Assembly (NCBI GenBank): GCA_030040755.1 | Contig: JASHTC010000188.1 | Span: 1 to 7,076, forward strand | Origin: Thermoplasmata archaeon | Lineage (GTDB): Archaea > Thermoplasmatota > Thermoplasmata > Lutacidiplasmatales > UBA184 | Direction of reading: 5' to 3' | DNA length: 7,076 bases | In this document: piece by piece, positions 1-5,043 of the stretch | How the letters are laid out: each line of letters opens with the position of its first letter | Position numbering within the stretch: the stretch's first letter is position 1 | Made by a program: the position numbers and the translations under genes | The notes under the pieces: model-generated | Told to the model about the DNA's origin: nothing | What the model saw: the letters and a program-made list of their open reading frames with translations, nothing else | Database searches by the model: none

Positions 1-1257
1 GTACCCCGCCTCGCCCGCGCCGAAGCAGTACTTCAGCGTCGTGAAGCCGCTCTTCAGCTCCGCGGCGCGGTGGGCCACCTCGGCCGGGTCCTGGCCGCGG
101 TGGAGGAGGTCGTCGAACAGCTCGGCGATCCGCCCCATCTCCCGCTCCCCCATCCCGACCCGCGTCACCTCGGGGGTCCCGAGCCGGATCCCGCCCGGCC
201 GCTTCGGGCTCCGGTCCCCGGGCAGTAGGTTCTTGTTCGTGATGACCCCGACCTCGGCGAGCCGGCGCGCGACCTCCTCGCCCCCGCCCTCGTTCTCGAC
301 CCGTACGGCGATCGTGTGGGAGCGGGTGAACCCGAGGTCCGGCGCGAGGACGTCGAACCCCTTGTCGTGGAGCGCCTGGCCGAGGGCGCGGGCGTTGCCG
401 ACCGTCGCGTGCGCATACTCGCGTCCGAACTCGAGGTGCTCGGCGAGGCTGACCGCCAGCGCGGCCATCGCGTGCAGGTGGTGGTTGCTCGTGACGCCCG
501 GGAACGCCCCGCTCTCGAGCTTCTTCGTGAGCTCCTCGTCCTCGGTCTGGGCGAGCAGGATCCCGTGCTGGGGCCCGGGGAGGGTCTTGTGGGTGGAGCC
601 GGAGATCACCGTGCATCCCTCCCGCAGGGGGTCCTGGAACTCGCCGCCCGCGATCAGCCCGAGGACGTGCGCCCCGTCGTACCACCCGCGCGCCCCGACC
701 TCCTCGAGGGTCGGGCGGAGCTCATCGATCGGCATCGGGAAGAGGAACAGCGAGAGGCCGAACAGGCACGTCTTCGGACGGACCGCGCGCAGGATCTCCC
801 GCGTGCGCGGCACGTCGATCGTCATCCGCTCGGCGTCCCAGGCGTAGTAGACCGGCTTCACCCCGCGGAGGCCGAACGCCCCGAACCCGGCGCTCGAGAT
901 GTGGGCGCCGTCCGCGAGCCGGCTCGTGCCGACCAGGTCCCCCGGCTCGGTGAGCGCTTTGAGGACCGCGAGGTTCGCGACGGTCCCCGAGATCGGCCGG
1001 ACGTCGACGAACGAGCAGCGGAAGAGGCGGCGGGCGAGGTCGAGGCACGTCCGCTCGATCTCGTCGACGTCCTCGTTCCCCTCGTAGTACCGCGCGCCGG
1101 GCAACCCCTCCGCGTAGCGGGAGTGCAGGTCGCTGATCAGGAACTCCTTGGCGTACGGCGACAGGAGGTTCTCGCTCGCGATCAGCGGGATCGCGCGCTC
1201 GAAGCGGGCCGAGTGGTGGCGGACCGTAGCCCGAAGCCGGGCGACCGTCGCGGCCAT
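1..1257 (-). CDS. glyA: Serine hydroxymethyltransferase (glycine hydroxymethyltransferase), 3' end cut by window edge
   Basis: PLP-dependent cytosolic enzyme that interconverts serine and glycine while moving a one-carbon unit to or from a pterin cofactor. My translation gives 419 residues with no stop before base 1, so only the extreme C-terminus is missing if the usual family length of about 420-430 holds. Family landmarks are continuous: IPLIASEN at about 23-30, then RYAEGLPGARYYEGNEDVD, and the PLP-lysine motif ISGSTHKTLPGPQHG, with Lys224 as the expected Schiff-base lysine. The ATG at 1257 puts IPLIASEN where archaeal homologues have it. An in-frame ATG at 1326, preceded by AGGTGG, would add 23 Gly/Pro-rich residues and is an alternative start. 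It is divergent from the thioesterase gene. Promoter sequence is discussed at the palindromic TATA element. Identity is essentially certain; the start is less so. Confidence 0.96.
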   Translation of the reverse strand, partial: MAATVARLRATVRHHSARFERAIPLIASENLLSPYAKEFLISDLHSRYAEGLPGARYYEGNEDVDEIERTCLDLARRLFRCSFVDVRPISGTVANLAVLKALTEPGDLVGTSRLADGAHISSAGFGAFGLRGVKPVYYAWDAERMTIDVPRTREILRAVRPKTCLFGLSLFLFPMPIDELRPTLEEVGARGWYDGAHVLGLIAGGEFQDPLREGCTVISGSTHKTLPGPQHGILLAQTEDEELTKKLESGAFPGVTSNHHLHAMAALAVSLAEHLEFGREYAHATVGNARALGQALHDKGFDVLAPDLGFTRSHTIAVRVENEGGGEEVARRLAEVGVITNKNLLPGDRSPKRPGGIRLGTPEVTRVGMGEREMGRIAELFDDLLHRGQDPAEVAHRAAELKSGFTTLKYCFGAGEAGY

Positions 1258-1278
1258 CTCGCCCGGGGCCGGACGCGG

Positions 1279-1299
1279 CCCCCCCACCCCCCCTTTTCC
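1279..1299 (-). repeat. G-tract element, copy 1 (upstream of or inside the glyA 5' end)
   Basis: Read on the minus strand, this is GGAAAA followed by seven G, one T and seven G. A near-identical element (GGAAAC, seven G, T, four G) lies on the plus strand at 1879-1896, so the two copies flank the thioesterase gene in opposite orientations. Both are preceded by a CCA trinucleotide a few bases upstream. This copy lies 22 bases before the preferred glyA ATG; it would be coding (Lys-Gly-Gly-Val-Gly-Gly) if glyA starts at 1326. The function is unknown. Such runs could form a G-quadruplex, but that is inference. Confidence 0.5.
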
Positions 1300-1381
1300 T
1301 GTGGAGCTCGTCTCGGGGGGTTGCATCGAGCCACCTGGTACTGCCGGGGGAGGGTCCGGCCTCCCGGTCACCCCGTCGAAC

Positions 1382-1391
1382 CCATATATGG
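1382..1391. promoter_or_regulatory. Palindromic TATA element between divergent genes
   Basis: CCATATATGG is a perfect 10-bp palindrome in an otherwise GC-rich divergent region, so it reads as a TATA box on both strands. On the plus strand its centre is about 25 bases before GTG 1412, the spacing expected for a leaderless archaeal mRNA encoding the thioesterase. On the minus strand it predicts a start site near 1361, giving glyA a leader of about 35 bases (to ATG 1326) or about 104 bases (to ATG 1257). It is assigned from sequence and spacing only. If it is a TATA box, the thioesterase ATG at 1388, which lies inside it, cannot be the start codon. Confidence 0.6.
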
Positions 1392-1411
1392 AGCGTGCCG
1401 CTCCGCGCGCC

Positions 1412-1864
1412 GTGCCGACGGCGGCCCCTCGCGAACCCACGTGGCCCGTCCACCGTCGCTTCTACGTCGCCTACCACGACATCGACGTGCTGAACCACCT
1501 CAACCATGCGGCCTACTTTCCGTTCATGGAGACCCTCCGGTGCGACTACTACCTCCCGCTCCTCGGCTCCCGGGACCCGACCCGGATCGACATGATCATC
1601 GCCGAGGCGACCTGCCGCTACCTCGCCCCCGTCGAGTACGGTGCGGAGCTGCTCGGGGAGGTCGCCCCGGCTCGCCCGGCCGGCCGCACCAGCTTCGTCC
1701 TCCTGTACCGGTTCACGGTCGCGGGGACCGCCACCGTCGCCGCCCGGGGACGGACCGTGATCGTCGCCTTCGATTACGCGAAGGGCGCGAAGAAGGAGGT
1801 CCCCCCGGCCGTCCGCGCCGCCATCGAGCGGGACGGGGTCGACCCGGCGACCGAGGGATGGTAA
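1412..1864 (+). CDS. Hotdog-fold acyl-CoA thioesterase (4HBT/YbgC-like)
   Basis: Predicted cytosolic thioester hydrolase of the 4-hydroxybenzoyl-CoA/YbgC thioesterase superfamily; the acyl substrate cannot be read from sequence. The diagnostic block is near the N-terminus: YHDIDVLNHLNHAAYFPFME at about residues 21-40. It matches the DxDxxGHxNNxxY pattern, with Asp25 or Asp23 as candidate catalytic acid, but with Asn in place of the usual Gly before His29. The predicted 150 residues are typical of single-domain members. GTG 1412 was chosen because it lies about 25 bases from the TATA centre, fitting leaderless translation. ATG 1388 (158 residues) is in frame but sits inside the TATA element, and longer upstream extensions are not conserved-looking. 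The gene stands alone: divergent from glyA and convergent with the RAM-like gene, so context gives no pathway. The family is confident, the substrate unknown. Confidence 0.85.
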   Translation: MPTAAPREPTWPVHRRFYVAYHDIDVLNHLNHAAYFPFMETLRCDYYLPLLGSRDPTRIDMIIAEATCRYLAPVEYGAELLGEVAPARPAGRTSFVLLYRFTVAGTATVAARGRTVIVAFDYAKGAKKEVPPAVRAAIERDGVDPATEGW

Positions 1865-1868
1865 CGGT

Positions 1869-1899
1869 CCGTTCCAGTGGAAACGGGGGGGTGGGGCGG
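1869..1899 (+). terminator. Convergent intergenic hairpin plus G-tract (copy 2 of the G-rich element)
   Basis: The 35-base gap between the thioesterase stop and the convergent gene's stop holds a hairpin: CCGTTCC (1869-1875) pairs with GGAAACGG (1879-1886) around an AGT loop, with one bulged A. Seven G, T and four G follow (1885-1896). The GGAAAC plus G-tract part (1879-1896) resembles the minus-strand element at 1279-1299. No T-run follows, so it does not look like a classical archaeal U-rich terminator. A role in 3'-end formation is only inferred from position. Confidence 0.3.
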
Positions 1900-2193
1900 C
1901 TAGTACCCAGGGTGGGGGGTCGGGCCGCGGTTGATCGGGGGCGGCCAGGGGACCGGCTCGACGAACGCGGGGTCATCCGGCACGGTCTCGACCCGGTACA
2001 GGACCCCCGTGCCCTGGAGCGCCTCGTGGATCTTCGCTAGGTGTCCCTGGAACTCCTCCATCGTCCTCCACTCGAAGGCGAGGTCGTGGGGGCCGATGAT
2101 GAAGGAGAGGCCGGTGACCTTCCGGAGCCGGTCCGAGACGTCGAGCGGGGAGGTCCCGTCGGGTGTGAAGAACAGGTCGACGTAGCTATGCAT
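1900..2193 (-). CDS. Small protein resembling a stand-alone Lrp/AsnC effector-binding (RAM) domain
   Basis: The 97-residue protein has a pattern fitting the beta-alpha-beta-beta-alpha-beta ferredoxin-like fold of the C-terminal Lrp/AsnC domain. Strand 3-10 is followed by helix 16-27, Gly28, strand 29-33, a GPHDL turn at 34-38 (compare G-x-x-D in the family), strand 38-43, helix 45-60, and strand 63-71 containing GVLYRVETV. There is no N-terminal helix-turn-helix, so it is unlikely to bind DNA by itself. Such solitary domains in archaea often oligomerise, bind amino acids or partner with full-length regulators. A proline-rich tail follows (about 72-97). The ATG at 2193 lies about 37 bases below a TTTAAGTA box. 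The call rests on pattern recognition, not a search, so another dimeric alpha-beta barrel family is possible. Confidence 0.7.
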   Translation of the reverse strand: MHSYVDLFFTPDGTSPLDVSDRLRKVTGLSFIIGPHDLAFEWRTMEEFQGHLAKIHEALQGTGVLYRVETVPDDPAFVEPVPWPPPINRGPTPHPGY

Positions 2194-2226
2194 CCGCGGA
2201 AAGCAACCAGAAACGCGGCTCCCCGG

Positions 2227-2234
2227 TACTTAAA
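2227..2234 (-). promoter_or_regulatory. TATA-like box for the RAM-domain gene
   Basis: On the minus strand this reads TTTAAGTA, an A/T-rich island in GC-rich surroundings. Its centre is about 37 bases upstream of ATG 2193, predicting a transcript start near 2204 and a leader of about 11 bases. It lies just past the hairpin that follows the SRP RNA gene, which suggests the small gene is transcribed separately from the RNA gene. Confidence 0.5.
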
Positions 2235-2240
2235 CTGCTC

Positions 2241-2263
2241 GGCCCCGGCCCGCGACCGGGGCC
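2241..2263 (-). terminator. Strong GC hairpin after the SRP RNA 3' end
   Basis: A perfect 8-bp inverted repeat, GGCCCCGG (2241-2248) and CCGGGGCC (2256-2263), with a 7-base loop begins 8 bases past the predicted 3' end of the SRP RNA. On the minus strand it is followed by GAGCAGTTTAAG, which has only a short T-run. It may help end or process the SRP transcript, but classical archaeal termination uses U-tracts, so the assignment is tentative. Confidence 0.35.
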
Positions 2264-2271
2264 GGCGCGGT

Positions 2272-2582
2272 GCTAGGCCGGCAGGATTGCCGTCCGGGCG
2301 GACCTCGCGGAGACCCCACCTACCCCTCGGTCCCGTGGACCCGCCAGCGTCTACGAGTCACGGTAAGGCTGCTCCCGTCAGGACCTGACCCGGTTCCCGT
2401 GATGGATAGCCGCTAGAGCGCTCCTCCGAGTGCCCGTCGCGGCGCCCGCGGCCCAGCGGAACAGGACGTCTACGAGGCAATGTGGGACGCGAAACCCGCC
2501 CGAACGTCGCTCCTGCCTGTCACCCCCGCTAAGGACGGTTTCGGTGTGTAAGGGGACGCCCAACCCCCCGGTCCAGCCTAGC
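2272..2582 (-). ncRNA. ffs: Signal recognition particle RNA (archaeal 7S RNA), complete
   Basis: RNA scaffold of the SRP, which binds SRP54 and SRP19 and directs ribosomes making membrane or secreted proteins to the translocon. On the minus strand the 5' end, GCTAGGCTGG (2582-2573), pairs over 10 bp with the 3' end, CCGGCCTAGC (2281-2272), forming the archaeal helix 1. The total of about 311 bases is normal for archaea. Next comes the Alu-like region: a G-run, a C-run, and ACCGAAACCG. Helix 6 shows the SRP19-type GGAG tetraloop between CTC and GAG (2430-2421). Helix 8, the SRP54 site, is unmistakable: GGTCAGGTCC (2390-2381), then a UGAC tetraloop (2380-2377), then GGGAGCAGCC (2376-2367). The usual GGAA/GNAR apical loop is replaced by UGAC. 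The exact ends may differ by a few bases. The KaiC-like gene ends about 90 bases upstream. Confidence 0.95.
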
Positions 2583-2602
2583 GGCGAGAGGAGGTCGGCT
2601 CT

Positions 2603-2611
2603 CCTACATAG
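2603..2611 (-). promoter_or_regulatory. TATA-like box for the SRP RNA gene
   Basis: The minus strand reads CTATGTAGG, the only A/T-rich patch between the KaiC-like gene's stop and the SRP RNA. Its centre is 22-25 bases before the predicted RNA 5' end (2585-2582), the right distance for an archaeal TATA box. The match to consensus is moderate. Confidence 0.5.
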
Positions 2612-2670
2612 CGGTTGGTCCACCCCCGCCCGGGCGCCGAGGGGGGATTCGGGGGCCCCGGCCGGTGCGT

Positions 2671-4926
2671 TCAGCGGATGTGGTCGAGGCTGAACGAGCC
2701 CAGGTTGAGCGAGCGCTTGGTGAACGTGTAGCCGATCCAGGCCCGCGACTGGGCCTCCCCGACGCCGCGGACCGCGAGGAACGTCTTGAGCTGCTCCACC
2801 TTGAGGTTGATCGAGCCGTCGACCATGTGCTCGAGGGTCTCGAGGTCGGCGTCCGAGTGCATCCCCGTCTCGAGGACGTAGTAGGCGGCGGCGCCGTCGA
2901 TCTTCCGTCGGCCGACGAACGGCTGGAGGAACCGGAACGTCGCTGCCGTGTCGAGGTAGGCGGTGACGGTCGAGACCGACTCGAAGACGAGGCGGTAGGC
3001 CGGGTAGCGGGCCTTCAGCTCCTCCGAGAAGCCGTTCACGGTGGAAGCGAGCTGGTCGAGGACCGCCTTGTCGGTCGAGGAGAGGAGCCGGACGCCCGGG
3101 CCGGACTGCGTCGAGCCGACGCTCCGGGAGTACAGGTCGACGTAGCGGACCATCCCGTTCTTCTCCGCCTCGGGGTAGCCGGGGAAGAGCCCGGTGAGGT
3201 CCTCCTTCACCTGGGTCCACGTCTTGTCGGTGACGACCCAGATCGACGGGATCCCGAGCTTGAGCCCCTCCGCCGAGAAGATCCGGGCGAGGACGTCCTT
3301 GCCGGTGTGGGCGGGGCCGTTGACGAGGATCTGGGCCCCGACCGGGAACCCTCCGTAGACGAGGTCGTCCAGGCGGCGGACCCCGCTCTTCACCTTGACC
3401 TCCTGGACGTCGGCGACGGCCTCCCGGTGCATCTGGTCGGCCTCCGCCTCGGCGGCCTTCCCCGCGAGCTTCTCGAGCTCGACCATCCGCTCCCGCAGGG
3501 CGGACTCGCGCGAGCGCAGCTCCTCCTCTTTCTGGGTGAGCTGGTGCCGCAGGTCCTCGAGACGGCGGCCCTCGTCGGAGGCGCCGACGCTGCCGGTGGC
3601 CGCGATCTCGCGGCGCATCTCCTCGAGGCGGCGGGCCTCGAGGTCGAGCGCCTGCTTGCGGGTGGAGAGGCGCTCCTCGTAGACCCCGAGCTCGCGCTCC
3701 TTGAACTCGAGCGGGGAGCGGCGTCGCTCCATCTCGTCGGACTGGATCCGGATCTCCTCGAAGCGGGTCCGCAGCGCGTTCTCGCGGGCCACCAGGTCCT
3801 TCTCGCGCGAGTCGACCTCTTCGAGGCGCTTGCGCACCTCCTCGGCGACGTTGGCCGGGGCCCCGGCGAGCATCTCGGCCCGGTCCCGGCCCCGCTCCGT
3901 CTCGGCCCGCAGGTTCCGCACCTCCCCCTCGAGCTGGACCAGGCGACGGCGCAGTTCGGTCTCCCGCTCGATGTACTCGTGCTCCCGGTTGGAGAACTCC
4001 TCCCGGAGGCGGGCGTCGACCTCGCGGGCGACCTTCTCGGCCGCGTCCGCAGCCGCGCGGGGCGAACCGCCGGCCCCCGGGGGCGCCGGGGCGGCCGTCG
4101 GGGTGGGGTGGGCCCCGTCGGAGCCCTGGAGGGCGAGCAATCGCAGCTTCAGCTCGGCGATCTCGTCCTCCTTGGCGTGGACGGCCGCCTCCCGCTCCTT
4201 GGCCTCGTGCGAGCGGACGTACTTGATGACGGCGATCGAGCCGCGCTTGACGTGCTCGATCTCGTCCTCGAGCTGCTTGCGCCGGCCGCGCTCGTCGAAC
4301 AATTGCCGGTGGAGGTCCTGCGACTCCTGGATGAGGGCGGACGGGTCGAACTGGTCGGATTTCACCCGGTCGAGGAGCCCGGTGAGCCACCGGACGACGG
4401 TCTCCTCGCGCTCGAGGACCGGCATGACGGACGGGTCGGTCGGTCGGGCCGCGGCGGGGACGGCCTCGGCCGGCACGGCCGGGCCCGGGGCGGGGGCGGG
4501 CGCCGCCGGGGGGACCGGTCGCGCCTCCTCCGAGGAGCGGATCCAGTCCTCCATCGCCCGGTCGTCCCCGCCGACCCACTTGCGGAGGACGTCGGTGGAC
4601 TCCTTGGGAGCGATCGAGACCCGGTGCTTGCGGCTCTTCTCGGGTCGGCGGATCGTCCCGACCCACTTCTCGACGATCAGCTCGGAGTCCGGCGCCCCCG
4701 CGGCCGACCGGGGGGCTTTGACGCGGGCGACCTCCGCGGGCGGGAGGCCGGCCTCGCGCAGCTCCTCCTCGGAGAGCTTGGCGACGGCCTCGGGCGTGGT
4801 GTGTCCCGCGCGCACGAGGGTCTCGGCGACCTCCGGAGGGATCCCGAACGCGGTCACCAGGCCGGCCGCGGCCGACGCGGGAGCCGACAGGCTCACCGTG
4901 GATGTGCGCGCCGCCGTATCCTCCAT
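2671..4926 (-). CDS. KaiC/RecA-like domain protein with N-terminal helix-hairpin-helix and long coiled coil
   Basis: The 751-residue protein reads in order as follows. Residues 20-71 form a helix-hairpin-helix resembling the RadA/Rad51 N-terminal domain (FGIPPEVAETLVRAG...LREAGLPPAEVARVKA). A W-rich segment (about 82-135) and a Pro/Ala linker (136-166) follow. Charged heptad-like coiled coil runs from about 170 to 265 and 295 to 500, broken by a Pro/Gly linker. Residues 507-751 form a KaiC-family RecA-like domain, opening with VKSGVRRLDDLVYGGFPVG. The P-loop is GPAHTGKD (537-544): Lys543 is kept, but Asp replaces the Ser/Thr that normally holds magnesium. The Walker B position reads LVFES, with Glu649 for the usual Asp. 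It may therefore bind nucleotide without normal hydrolysis. No membrane segment is seen. ATG 4926 was chosen over TTG 4944 because the TATA box predicts transcription from about 4939. The specific function is unknown; a structural, DNA-linked or signalling scaffold is inference. Confidence 0.88.
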   Translation of the reverse strand: MEDTAARTSTVSLSAPASAAAGLVTAFGIPPEVAETLVRAGHTTPEAVAKLSEEELREAGLPPAEVARVKAPRSAAGAPDSELIVEKWVGTIRRPEKSRKHRVSIAPKESTDVLRKWVGGDDRAMEDWIRSSEEARPVPPAAPAPAPGPAVPAEAVPAAARPTDPSVMPVLEREETVVRWLTGLLDRVKSDQFDPSALIQESQDLHRQLFDERGRRKQLEDEIEHVKRGSIAVIKYVRSHEAKEREAAVHAKEDEIAELKLRLLALQGSDGAHPTPTAAPAPPGAGGSPRAAADAAEKVAREVDARLREEFSNREHEYIERETELRRRLVQLEGEVRNLRAETERGRDRAEMLAGAPANVAEEVRKRLEEVDSREKDLVARENALRTRFEEIRIQSDEMERRRSPLEFKERELGVYEERLSTRKQALDLEARRLEEMRREIAATGSVGASDEGRRLEDLRHQLTQKEEELRSRESALRERMVELEKLAGKAAEAEADQMHREAVADVQEVKVKSGVRRLDDLVYGGFPVGAQILVNGPAHTGKDVLARIFSAEGLKLGIPSIWVVTDKTWTQVKEDLTGLFPGYPEAEKNGMVRYVDLYSRSVGSTQSGPGVRLLSSTDKAVLDQLASTVNGFSEELKARYPAYRLVFESVSTVTAYLDTAATFRFLQPFVGRRKIDGAAAYYVLETGMHSDADLETLEHMVDGSINLKVEQLKTFLAVRGVGEAQSRAWIGYTFTKRSLNLGSFSLDHIR

Positions 4927-4961
4927 AGCCGCTCGGGAGTGCAACTAGCGCGCTGGGGGGC

Positions 4962-4968
4962 TTAATAT
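4962..4968 (-). promoter_or_regulatory. TATA box for the KaiC-like coiled-coil gene
   Basis: The minus strand reads ATATTAA within ACATATTAAG. Its centre at about 4965 predicts a start site near 4939, giving a 13-base leader before ATG 4926. This spacing argues against the upstream TTG at 4944. It forms half of a divergent promoter region with the tyrS box some 50 bases away. Confidence 0.7.
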
Positions 4969-5013
4969 GTCTCCCGAACGGCGCCGGCGCCGCCGGGCGC
5001 CTCTCGACCATTC

Positions 5014-5021
5014 GATAAATA
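5014..5021 (+). promoter_or_regulatory. TATA box for tyrS
   Basis: GATAAATA is an isolated A/T-rich octamer whose centre is about 26 bases before GTG 5044. That is the canonical TATA-to-start-site distance in archaea, so the predicted mRNA would begin at or next to the start codon (leaderless). Confidence 0.7.
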
Positions 5022-5043
5022 CCGAGCCGCCTCCTCCGGGCGC

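Noticed and set aside
316..2040. 574-codon plus-strand open frame
   Set aside because: It crosses glyA (antisense), the divergent promoter and the thioesterase in the wrong frame. Its Arg/Asp/Val/Pro composition is typical of shadows in GC-rich DNA.
2041..2388. Small plus-strand frame across the RAM-like gene and SRP RNA
   Set aside because: It overlaps the SRP RNA 3' half, the GC hairpin and a gene on the other strand. It has no promoter-like A/T island or plausible ribosome site.
2612..2670. GC-rich stretch between the KaiC-like stop and the SRP promoter as a separate regulatory element
   Set aside because: C-runs and G-runs can pair, but no specific stem is better than expected for such composition, and there is no T-run to support a terminator.
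2665..4965. 766-codon plus-strand open frame antisense to the KaiC-like gene
   Set aside because: It is rich in Leu, Asp, Gly, Arg and Val repeats without domain logic and mirrors third-base GC bias of the opposite strand. The minus-strand frame has recognisable domains, a TATA box and a well-placed start.
2378..5011. 877-codon minus-strand frame overlapping the KaiC-like gene, the SRP RNA and the divergent promoters
   Set aside because: It is an Arg/Gly/Pro-dominated translation with no motifs, and it runs through the SRP RNA helix 8 and both promoters. It is a GC-driven shadow.
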